Part shown: positions 56,757 to 64,000 of the stretch, one piece after another
How positions within the stretch are numbered: the first letter of the stretch is position 1
How the letters are laid out: each line of letters opens with the position of its first letter
Source of the DNA: Pseudomonadota bacterium
Lineage (GTDB): Bacteria > Pseudomonadota > Gammaproteobacteria > Steroidobacterales > Steroidobacteraceae
Length of the DNA stretch: 64,000 bases
NCBI GenBank assembly: GCA_021808195.1
Contig: JAKBCE010000003.1
Span: 124,001-188,000, forward strand
Reading direction: 5' to 3'
The notes under the pieces: generated by a model
What the model saw: the letters and a program-made list of their open reading frames with translations, nothing else
What the model was told of the DNA's origin: nothing
Databases searched by the model: none
Position numbers and translations under genes: made by a program

Positions 56757-57838
56757 GCGGCGTGCTCCGGATACAACTGCGCCAGGCCGGCACGACTCGC
56801 CGCGCACACCCCGCGCTCGGTGATCAGTCCGCTGACCAGCCGTCCCGGGGTGACGTCGAAGGCCAGGTTGAGCGCCGGGCTGCCGTCGGGCACCACCTGC
56901 ACCCGCTCGAGCGCACCGGCGGCGGTCCGCCCGGTAAGGTGGGTGACCTCCGCCGCATCGCGCGCCTCGATCTCGATCGCCCGCCCGTCCTCGAGCTGCC
57001 AATCGATCGTGCTCACCGGCAGCGCGGCGTAGAACGGCACCCCGTTATCGCGCGCGGCGAGCGCCTTCAGATACGTGCCCACCTTGTTGCACACATCGCC
57101 GGTGGCGGTCGTGCGGTCGCTGCCGACGATCACCAGGTCCACCTCGCCGTGCTGCATCAGATGGCCGCCCAGGTTGTCGACGATCACCGTATGCGGCACG
57201 CCGTGCGCACCGAGTTCGAACGCGGTGAGCGAGGCGCCTTGATTGCGGGGCCGTGTCTCATCGACCCACACGTGCACCGCGATCCCGGCATCGTGCGCCG
57301 CATAGATCGGCGCGAGTGCCGTGCCCCAATCGACACAGGCCAGCCAACCCGCATTGCAGTGGGTGAGCACGTTCACGCGCCGGCGCACCTCGGCAGAGCG
57401 TTGCCGGATGAGCCGCGCGCCGTGCTCGCCAATGGCGCGGCACTGTGCCACATCCTCCTCACAGATGCGGCCGGCTTCGGCAAACGCCGCCGCGGCACGC
57501 TGGCGCAGCGGCAGCGGCTCGATCACCCGCCGCACCCGCTCGAGTGCCCAGGCGAGGTTGACCGCGGTCGGACGGGTCGCGCGCAGCGTCTCGGCCGCCG
57601 CCGCGATGCGCTCATCGCTAGCCTCGGTGCGCAGCGCGAGTGCCAGTCCATAGGCCGCGGTTGCCCCGATCAGCGGCGCGCCGCGCACCACCATGGTGCG
57701 GATCGCGAGCGCAGCCTGCTCGAGACTGGCGAGCTCGAGCGTAACGAACTCGAACGGCAGGCGGGATTGATCGATCACACACACCGCCCCGGAGGGCAGC
57801 GGCCAGAGGGTGCGATAGGCAGTGCCGGCAACTTTCAT
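56753..57838 (-). CDS. mtnA: Methylthioribose-1-phosphate isomerase
   Basis: 361 residues of the eIF2B-alpha-like family. Diagnostic stretches are TMVVRGAPLIGATAAYGLAL, LTHCNAGWLACVDWGTAL (catalytic Cys), VWVDETRPRNQGASLTAFEL (catalytic Asp region), and VIVGSDRTTATGDVCNKVGTY. It isomerises 5-methylthioribose-1-phosphate to the ribulose form. The ATG at 57838 begins the family-like sequence. It is translationally coupled to the aldolase. No mtnP or mtnK is nearby. Confidence 0.92.
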   Translation of the reverse strand: MKVAGTAYRTLWPLPSGAVCVIDQSRLPFEFVTLELASLEQAALAIRTMVVRGAPLIGATAAYGLALALRTEASDERIAAAAETLRATRPTAVNLAWALERVRRVIEPLPLRQRAAAAFAEAGRICEEDVAQCRAIGEHGARLIRQRSAEVRRRVNVLTHCNAGWLACVDWGTALAPIYAAHDAGIAVHVWVDETRPRNQGASLTAFELGAHGVPHTVIVDNLGGHLMQHGEVDLVIVGSDRTTATGDVCNKVGTYLKALAARDNGVPFYAALPVSTIDWQLEDGRAIEIEARDAAEVTHLTGRTAAGALERVQVVPDGSPALNLAFDVTPGRLVSGLITERGVCAASRAGLAQLYPEHAA

Positions 57839-58232
57839 GAGACGGGATTCTAACCCCCAGCGGCGCGGCTCGCGGCTGAATACGTCCGCACCCACCGGTG
57901 CCCCGCCGCCGCGCGAGCCGATCCTGACATCTGTCCGTTCGGATGCGCAGCGCGGCGGCCACCGGACCGCGCCACGGACGAGGACCCGCCGGCGCCGCCC
58001 GCCGCCAACATCAGCCGGCGCGCTGGCCGTTGCACGGGCGACCGGTCAGCACCGCGCCCGCAGCTGATCGACGGGTCCACGCGGGAACCCGGGCGAGCGG
58101 GCGGCTCGTCACGGCCGTGACGCCGGGGACATTCCGTGTCGGCAATCGCCGAGGCCGCCGGGTCGCGGCGTGCCAGACCCGCTTCTCAGCGGCATCGCAA
58201 CGAGCAGCCGACCCCGCAGGGCGTCAGGTCGG
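57839..58232. other. 394-bp GC-rich spacer
   Basis: No supported gene or motif; very GC-rich with only composition-driven open frames. Confidence 0.4.
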
Positions 58233-58340
58233 TCAGCGCCCTCGGGCCTGTCGCTTCTCGCGCTTCGCCGCGCGCTTCTCATCGAAGGTCTTCGCCGGTT
58301 TTTTCTTCGACTGCTTTTTCTGATCCATGCCCTTAGACAT
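58233..58340 (-). CDS. 35-residue lysine-rich small protein
   Basis: MSKGMDQKKQSKKKPAKTFD followed by EKRAAKREKRQARGR. It has 11 Lys and 5 Arg in 35 residues. The ATG is preceded by GGGAGAG at proper spacing, which supports real translation. Short basic proteins of this KKPAKT..EKRAAK type recur in proteobacteria as hypothetical proteins; nucleic-acid or ribosome binding is a guess from charge. It stands alone on the minus strand between mtnA and the cytochrome gene. Confidence 0.65.
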   Translation of the reverse strand: MSKGMDQKKQSKKKPAKTFDEKRAAKREKRQARGR

Positions 58341-58583
58341 AAAACTCTCCCGCAGTGAGCCGCACGGCAGTATAGGTCACCGTGCGGCGTCCATTCCACG
58401 GCGTCGTTGCCTCGAGCCGCCGGTGCGCTCGCAGTCGGACGGATGGCTCCCGGGGGCGGTGCGTACCGGCGGCTCACCCGTCCGGCCACTGCAAGCGGTG
58501 CCGGCGGTGACACGCCGGGCAGCACAGACACATCGATGTCACTACTTCACAGGATCGGGCGGCTGCTCTAAGCTCGATTCTTG

Positions 58584-59165
58584 ATGTTTCGCAACACGAC
58601 CACACGCTGGGGGACTGCGGCCCAACTGCTGCATTGGCTGATCGCTCTGCTGATCGGCGTGCAGGCGCTGCTCGGGGTGCGCGGGGTGGCACTGCCGCTC
58701 GGCATGGCCAAGCTCGCGACGCTGGCGCGCCACAAGTCCCTCGGCATCACCCTGCTCGCGCTCGTGCTCATCCGCCTGCTCTGGCGAAGCGCCAATCCGC
58801 GCCCGGCGCTGCCGGATAACCTCAAGCCGTACGAGCGCCGGCTCGCCCACGGCACCCATGCCGTGCTCTATGGGCTGCTCCTCACCCTGCCGGTGAGCGG
58901 CTGGGTGATGTCCTCGGCGCGCGGCTTTCCCGTGAGTTGGTTCAACCTCGTGACACTGCCGAACCTGGTGCACCGCAACCTGCCGCTGTATCACGCGATG
59001 ATCCGCGTGCACGTCGTGCTGGCCATCACGCTCGCCGTCGCGCTGGCACTGCACATCGCGGCCGCGCTGAAGCACCATTTCGTTCTACGCGATGACACCC
59101 TGCGCCGCATGGTGCCGTTCTGGGGCGGCGGCGCGCGCGCCGAAACGCCCGACGCCAAGGAGTAA
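58584..59165 (+). CDS. Cytochrome b561-family membrane protein
   Basis: 193 residues with four transmembrane helices. Heme-ligand histidines lie in QLLHWLIALLIG, ARHKSLGITLL, HGTHAVLYG and HIAAALKHHF. This group moves electrons between quinols and periplasmic acceptors. The ATG at 58584 is chosen over TTG at 58581. The YceI gene starts three bases after its stop; b561 plus YceI is a common pair in proteobacteria, thought to involve isoprenoid or quinone handling in the envelope. Confidence 0.92.
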   Translation: MFRNTTTRWGTAAQLLHWLIALLIGVQALLGVRGVALPLGMAKLATLARHKSLGITLLALVLIRLLWRSANPRPALPDNLKPYERRLAHGTHAVLYGLLLTLPVSGWVMSSARGFPVSWFNLVTLPNLVHRNLPLYHAMIRVHVVLAITLAVALALHIAAALKHHFVLRDDTLRRMVPFWGGGARAETPDAKE

Positions 59166-59168
59166 TCG

Positions 59169-59747
59169 ATGTCAACCGCCCGCGCGCTCCGACTGTTGCT
59201 GCCGTGGTTCGCCGTGTCTGCGGCCGCGGTGGCAAGTGCCGCAACCGCAACTCCCCGCTACACGCTGCGCGCGGCACACAGTGCCCTCACCTACACCTTC
59301 ACGCAGGCGGGCGCGGCAAACCAGGGACGCTTCAAACGCTTCTCGGTGCGCTTCGATCCGGGCGCCGGCACGCTCCTCGTCGTGATCGACATGCGCTCGT
59401 TCGATACCGGGGATGCACAGCGCAACCAGCTGCTCGGTGGGGCCGACTTCTTCGACGTTGCACACTATCCGCAGGCCCGCTTCCAGGCCACCGAGCTGCG
59501 CAAGACGGCCTCGGGCTACGTGGCCACCGGCCCGCTGACTCTGCGCGGGGTGACGCGCACCGTGACGGTGCCGTTCACTTGGCGGCTCGGCGGCCCGGCG
59601 GCGCATCCGATCGGTCTGCTCGATGGCCAGATCGTGCTCAAGCGACTGGATTTCGGGGTGGGTCAGGGCCAATGGCGCGCGACCGAGTGGCTGGGTAATG
59701 CGGTCACCGTGCATTTCGCGCTGCGCTTGGCACCGGCCGCGCACTGA
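59169..59747 (+). CDS. YceI-family periplasmic lipid-binding protein
   Basis: 192 residues: signal peptide (LRLLLPWFAVSAAAVASA) and a lipocalin-like YceI barrel with SALTYTFTQAG, IDMRSFDTGDAQRNQLLGGADFFD, and GPLTLRGVTRTVTVPF. YceI proteins bind isoprenoid quinones or similar amphiphiles. It is in an operon with the b561 gene, three bases apart. Confidence 0.94.
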   Translation: MSTARALRLLLPWFAVSAAAVASAATATPRYTLRAAHSALTYTFTQAGAANQGRFKRFSVRFDPGAGTLLVVIDMRSFDTGDAQRNQLLGGADFFDVAHYPQARFQATELRKTASGYVATGPLTLRGVTRTVTVPFTWRLGGPAAHPIGLLDGQIVLKRLDFGVGQGQWRATEWLGNAVTVHFALRLAPAAH

Positions 59748-59832
59748 GCCGGCGCGCGGCCCGGCGCGGCCCGCGTGCTATTCTCTGCCGGGAGCGATGT
59801 CCAGACGCCAGGCTCGAGGGAGGCTCGCCGGC

Positions 59833-60621
59833 ATGATCGACGTGCAGAACCTGACGCGCAAGTTCGGCGAGTTCGTTGCCGTGCACGACATCTCCTTCAC
59901 GGTCGAGCGCGGGGAGATCTTCGCCTTTCTCGGCCCGAACGGCGCCGGCAAGACCACCACCATCAAGATCCTCACCACCCTGCTGGCGCCGACCGCCGGC
60001 ACGGTGCGCATCGACGGGCTCGATCCGACCCGCGATTCGACCGCGGTCCGCCAGCGGATCGGCATCGTGTTTCAGGATCCGAGTCTCGATCAGAACCTCT
60101 CGGCGTGGGAAAACCTCGAGCTGCACGGGGCGCTTTATCACGTGCCGCGCAAGGTGCGCCGTGAGCGCGCGCAGGTGCTGCTCGAGCTGTTCGGGCTCTG
60201 GGAGCGGCGCGCGGAGCTCGTCAAGCAGTACTCCGGCGGCATGATGCGTCGGCTCGAGATCGCCCGCGGCCTGCTGCACACCCCGCGCATCCTGTTTCTC
60301 GATGAACCGACGCTCGGGCTCGATCCGCAGAGCCGCAATCAGCTCTGGACGCACGTGAAGCGGCTGAACCAGGAGGAAGGCGTGACGGTTTTTCTCACCA
60401 CGCATTACATGGACGAGGCCGACCGGGTGGCCGGGCGCATCGCGGTGATCGATCACGGCCGCATCGTCTCGCTCGGTACGAGCGCGGAGCTGAAGACGAG
60501 CACCGGCTCAGCGACGCTCGAGGAGGCGTTCCTCGCCCTCACCGGCACCGAGATCCGCGAGGAAAGCGCCGGCTCGGCCGATCAGATGCGCCGCGCCGCG
60601 CGCGCCTGGCGCGGACGCTGA
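59833..60621 (+). CDS. ABC exporter ATP-binding protein (DrrA/NodI-like)
   Basis: 262 residues. Walker A FLGPNGAGKTTTIKIL, Q-loop VFQDPSLDQNLS, signature YSGGMMRRLEIARGLLH, Walker B ILFLDEPTLGLDP, H-loop LTTHYMDEADR. The type with a GLDPTRDS insertion is that of daunorubicin-resistance ABC-2 exporters. It pairs with the permease 10 bp downstream. The ATG at 59833 starts the domain; ATG at 59797 would add 12 residues. The substrate is unknown. Confidence 0.94.
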   Translation: MIDVQNLTRKFGEFVAVHDISFTVERGEIFAFLGPNGAGKTTTIKILTTLLAPTAGTVRIDGLDPTRDSTAVRQRIGIVFQDPSLDQNLSAWENLELHGALYHVPRKVRRERAQVLLELFGLWERRAELVKQYSGGMMRRLEIARGLLHTPRILFLDEPTLGLDPQSRNQLWTHVKRLNQEEGVTVFLTTHYMDEADRVAGRIAVIDHGRIVSLGTSAELKTSTGSATLEEAFLALTGTEIREESAGSADQMRRAARAWRGR

Positions 60622-60631
60622 GGGGCAGGCC

Positions 60632-61378
60632 ATGGGTGCGATCTACGTTCTGTGGCTGCGCGAACTGAAGCGCTATGTCCGCTCCCGCGTGCAGATCGCG
60701 GCCTCCCTCGGCCAGCCGCTGCTGTACCTGCTCGCACTCGGCTACGGGCTCTCGCCGGTCTTTCGTCGCGGCGGCGAGGGCAACTACCTGCAGTTCGTCG
60801 CCCCCGGGGTGATCGCGATGACGGTGCTGTTCTCCTCGCTGTTCTCCGGCATTCAGCTGATCTGGGACCGGCAGTTCGGCTTTCTGAAGGAGACGCTGGT
60901 CGCCCCGGTGCCGCGCCTGCACATCATGATCGGGCGCACCTGCGGGGCGGCCACCACCGCCATGATCCAGGGGCTGCTGGTCGCCGTCGTGGCGGTGCTC
61001 GCCGGCTTTCGTCCGAGCGGCTATGCCGGCCTGCCGCTGGCATTTGGATTCCTGGCATTGATCGCGGTGGTCTTCACCGCCGTTGGCACGACCGTCGGCT
61101 CGACCCTGCGCGACATGCAGGGCTTTCAGATGGTGATGAACTTCATCGTGCTGCCGATCTTCTTTCTCTCCGGGGCGCTCTACCCGCTGGCGCACCTGCC
61201 GGTCGCCCTCACCGTGCTCACCCGCATCGATCCGCTCACCTACGGCGTCGACGGTCTGCGCGGCGCACTGATCGCGCGCGGGCATTTCGGCGCGCTCATC
61301 GATCTGGCGGTGATGGCGGTACTCGCCGTGGTGCTCACGGCCGTCGGCGCGTGGCGCTTCGCGCGCATCGAGATCTGA
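60632..61378 (+). CDS. ABC-2 type exporter permease
   Basis: 248 residues with six hydrophobic helices. The ABC2_membrane features are YVLWLRELKRYVRSRVQ at the N terminus, FVAPGVIAMTVLFSSLFSGIQLIWDRQFGFLKETLVAPV, and LPIFFLSGALYPLAHLP. It forms an exporter with the ATPase upstream. It is convergent with the GGDEF-EAL gene, 10 bp apart. Confidence 0.93.
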   Translation: MGAIYVLWLRELKRYVRSRVQIAASLGQPLLYLLALGYGLSPVFRRGGEGNYLQFVAPGVIAMTVLFSSLFSGIQLIWDRQFGFLKETLVAPVPRLHIMIGRTCGAATTAMIQGLLVAVVAVLAGFRPSGYAGLPLAFGFLALIAVVFTAVGTTVGSTLRDMQGFQMVMNFIVLPIFFLSGALYPLAHLPVALTVLTRIDPLTYGVDGLRGALIARGHFGALIDLAVMAVLAVVLTAVGAWRFARIEI

Positions 61379-61388
61379 GCGTCCCGGT

Positions 61389-64000
61389 TCAGGTGCCGAA
61401 CAGCCGCTCGGCCTCGACGGGCCGGCCGAACAGATAGCCCTGATAGCGGGCGCAGCCGCACTCGCGCAACACCTCGAGCTGCTCGGCGCTCTCGACGCCC
61501 TCGGCGATCACATCGAGTCCGAGGTGGCGCGCGATGGCGATGATCGTGGCAACGATGGCCCGGTCGTTCGGATCGGTGACGATGTCGCGCACGAAGGTCT
61601 GATCGATCTTCAGCTGATCGAGGGGCAGCTGCTTCAGGTACTGCAGCGAGGAGTAGCCGGTGCCGAAGTCATCGAGCGAGAACTGTACGCCCTCGGCCTT
61701 CAGCGCGCGCATGGTGCGGATGGTGCGCTCGAGATCCCCCTGCAGCATCGTCTCGGTGAGCTCGAGCTTCAGCCGCTCGGCGGCGACGCCGTGGCGCGCG
61801 ATCGCCGCGCGCACCTGCTCGGCGAAGCGCGGCTGCTGGAACTGCAACGGGCTGACATTCACCGCCAGCGTCAGCTCGCGGGTGCACGCATCGGTGCTCC
61901 AGGCGGCCAATTGGGCACACGCGGTGTCGAGCACCCACTCGCCGATCGGCAGGATCATCTGCGTCTCCTCGGCGATGGCGATGTACTCCGCCGGGGGTAC
62001 CAGGCCGCGCACCGGGTGGCGCCAGCGCAGCAGCGCCTCGGCGCCGATGACCGTACGATTCTGGTCGACCTGCAGCTGGTAGTGCAGCAGGAACTGCCCG
62101 GCGTTCACCGCCTTGCGCAGCTCGCCCTCGAGGGCAACGCGGGCACTGACCAGATGCTGCATGCTCGGATCGAAGAAACGCAGCGAGCCGGGCCCGGCGC
62201 TCTTGGCCTCGTTCAGGGCGATATCGGCCTGTTGGATCAGATCCTGCTCGCTATGGCGCCGGCCCGGCAGCAGCGTCGCCCCGACGCTGCAGCTGATGTG
62301 CACCCGGTCAGCGAACGGCCCGAACGGCTCCGACAGCGCGCGCAGGATCTTCAGACCAAAGCTCTCGGCCTGCGCCGCGGCCGCCCAGTCCTGGGTACCG
62401 AGGTCCGCCAGCAGCACCATGAACTCATCCCCGCCCATGCGCGCGACCGTGTCACCGTCGTGCACCTCGGCGGCAAGACGCACGGCCACCTGCTGCAGCA
62501 GCGCATCGCCGGCGGCATGTCCGAGAGTATCGTTGACGCTCTTGAAGTGATCGAGCCCGAACAACAGCAGCGCCCCATGGCGCTCGGCGCGCAGGTTGGT
62601 CGAGACCGCCTGGCGCAGCCGGTCCTGCAACAGCTCCCGATTCGGCAGACGGGTCAACTGATCGAAGAACGCAAGATGGCGGATGCGCTCCTCGAACTGC
62701 TTGCGCTCGGTGAAATCGAGCATGCAGGCGAGCGTGAGCGGGCCCTCGGCGACCTCGATGCGGCGCGCGGTGACCAGCAGCGGGAACTCACTGCCGTCCT
62801 GGCGCAGCCCGACCGTTTCGTATTCGTCCGGCGCCTCAGCGCCGGCGTGCCGCTGGCGGATAATCTCTTGCACCGCGGGGCGCGCGCTTGGGGCGATGCG
62901 CTCGAGATAGCGTGTGCCGCGCACCTCCGCGGCGCTGGCGTAGCCGAACATCTCCACATAACGCGCGTTGACATCGAGCGTAATGCCGTCACGGCTGAAG
63001 GAAATCGCGACCGGCGACTGCTCGATCAGCGTGCGCAAGCGCATCTCGCTCTCGCGTAGCCGCGCGTCCGCCTGCTTACGGCTGGTGATGTCGCGCGAGG
63101 AGTTGAAGAGCACCGGCGCATCCTGCAGCGTGACCACCACCGAGCTCACCTCGACGTCAAAGACGGTCCCGTCGCTGCGCCGGTGGCGCGTCTCGAGCAT
63201 TCTGCGCCGGTAGGAATCGAAGTCCTCGCGAAAGATCTCCTCGAGCTGCTCACGTGTGAACTTCGCATCCCATGACGAGACGTGCTGGCCGATCAGCACC
63301 TCGCGCGGATAGCCGAGCATGTCGCAGAACGAATCGCTGGCCTCGATGAGGATGCCGTGCCGATCGAGGATGTGGATGCCATCGCTGGCGTTGCGCAGGA
63401 AGGCGAGGTTCTTGGCGCTCTCGCGCTGCAGGGCGGCCTCGATGCGCTTGCGCTCGGTGATGTCGATCACACAGGCGACCAGGCTCACCACCGCGCCATC
63501 GGTATCGCGCTGGCTCGACACGGCGCAGTCGGTGAGGCGCACCTGGCCGTCCTTGCGTCGCATGGCCCACTCCAGGTGGTGCTCATCGACACTGCCCTCG
63601 GTGAGCTCGACGAAGGCGCGCACGGCCTGGGGCAGCTTCGGTGTGCTGGTCAGATCGGCGAACGTCTTGGTGAGCAGTTCCTCGGCGCGGTAGCCGCTCA
63701 GCTCGCGCGCCATCGCGTTCGCCTGCACGATCCGGCCGGCACGCGGCTCGACCGCCACCATCGCCGCCGGCGCCCGCTCGAACAAGACCCGGAAGCGCTG
63801 CTCGGACAGGCGCAGCGTGCGCTCGGTCTCCCACAGCAGCGCCGCACTCATCGCCGCGGTGACCAGCAGAAAGCCGAGCGGTCCCGGCTCGACACCGTGC
63901 AGCACCGACAAGCGCACCAGCAATCCGACCACGGCGATCGGCAGGAAGCACAGCTGCGCGATGAGCAGCCACAGCGTGCCAAGTGAGCGCGTGCGCCGGT
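61389..64000 (-). CDS. Membrane PAS-GGDEF-EAL c-di-GMP enzyme, 5' end outside window
   Basis: About 870 residues visible; the frame is open to the right edge, so the N terminus is missing. Order: two hydrophobic helices (LIAQLCFLPIAVVGLLVRL; LGFLLVTAAMSAALLW), three PAS domains (RFRVLFERAPAAMVAVEP; NASDGIHILDRHGILIE; LRTLIEQSPVAISFSRDG), GGDEF with an intact RMGGDEFMVL, and EAL with EALLRWRHP, SLDDFGTGYSSLQYLKQL, IAEGVES and GYLFGRP. Both catalytic motifs look competent, so the PAS inputs may choose the direction. Target process unknown. Confidence 0.92.
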   Translation of the reverse strand, partial: RRTRSLGTLWLLIAQLCFLPIAVVGLLVRLSVLHGVEPGPLGFLLVTAAMSAALLWETERTLRLSEQRFRVLFERAPAAMVAVEPRAGRIVQANAMARELSGYRAEELLTKTFADLTSTPKLPQAVRAFVELTEGSVDEHHLEWAMRRKDGQVRLTDCAVSSQRDTDGAVVSLVACVIDITERKRIEAALQRESAKNLAFLRNASDGIHILDRHGILIEASDSFCDMLGYPREVLIGQHVSSWDAKFTREQLEEIFREDFDSYRRRMLETRHRRSDGTVFDVEVSSVVVTLQDAPVLFNSSRDITSRKQADARLRESEMRLRTLIEQSPVAISFSRDGITLDVNARYVEMFGYASAAEVRGTRYLERIAPSARPAVQEIIRQRHAGAEAPDEYETVGLRQDGSEFPLLVTARRIEVAEGPLTLACMLDFTERKQFEERIRHLAFFDQLTRLPNRELLQDRLRQAVSTNLRAERHGALLLFGLDHFKSVNDTLGHAAGDALLQQVAVRLAAEVHDGDTVARMGGDEFMVLLADLGTQDWAAAAQAESFGLKILRALSEPFGPFADRVHISCSVGATLLPGRRHSEQDLIQQADIALNEAKSAGPGSLRFFDPSMQHLVSARVALEGELRKAVNAGQFLLHYQLQVDQNRTVIGAEALLRWRHPVRGLVPPAEYIAIAEETQMILPIGEWVLDTACAQLAAWSTDACTRELTLAVNVSPLQFQQPRFAEQVRAAIARHGVAAERLKLELTETMLQGDLERTIRTMRALKAEGVQFSLDDFGTGYSSLQYLKQLPLDQLKIDQTFVRDIVTDPNDRAIVATIIAIARHLGLDVIAEGVESAEQLEVLRECGCARYQGYLFGRPVEAERLFGT

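Overview
The window is GC-rich DNA with dense, mostly single-copy metabolic genes on both strands. Gene content fits a high-GC gammaproteobacterium, possibly of the Xanthomonadales/Nevskiales type: pst genes behind a Pho box, a Xanthomonas-like xyl-box in front of a GH9 glucanase, LysR-ilvD, a POT transporter, a sedolisin, and several c-di-GMP proteins. This assignment rests on gene content and is not proven. No rRNA, tRNA or CRISPR array was recognised.

Layout. 0-2.3 kb: scar region with a TumA-like antitoxin, an IS66 transposase remnant joined to the tail of a lost fumarylacetoacetate hydrolase gene, and an FkbM methyltransferase. 2.5-15.4 kb: glycosyltransferase, FMN reductase, peptide transporter, histone-deacetylase-like enzyme, LysR/ilvD, GH9 glucanase, RibD-like reductase, LemA-like protein and an EAL protein. 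15.4-17.9 kb: secreted S53 peptidase with a promoter and a strong terminator. 18.2-26.3 kb: six minus-strand envelope genes (OmpA-like lipoprotein, four-helix membrane protein, vWA-like secreted protein, three Sel1-repeat proteins), the least understood block. 27.3-29.7 kb: NarL-type regulator and hybrid histidine kinase. 30.2-38.6 kb: repeat lipoprotein, cation antiporter, S9 peptidase, aldo/keto reductase, alcohol dehydrogenase, DUF302.

38.7-42.6 kb is a trans-4-hydroxyproline catabolic cluster: GntR regulator, epimerase and deaminase overlap in one operon, and a DadA-like dehydrogenase is transcribed away from them across a perfect 20-bp palindrome. 44.1-47.8 kb is a decayed defence locus: a frameshifted 3' part of an SNF2 helicase with a DUF3883 tail, then an intact rloA-rloB (AbiL-like) pair, then a frameshifted N-terminal scrap of a DUF1156 DNA methylase. 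The order suggests that rloAB sits inside, and has outlived, a methylation-linked anti-phage operon.

48.6-64 kb: acyl-CoA synthetase, OPT transporter, DUF488, pstSCA under a Pho box (no pstB here), mtnA with a class II aldolase (methylthioribose salvage), a 35-residue lysine-rich protein, cytochrome b561 with YceI, an ABC exporter pair, and a PAS-GGDEF-EAL protein running off the right edge.
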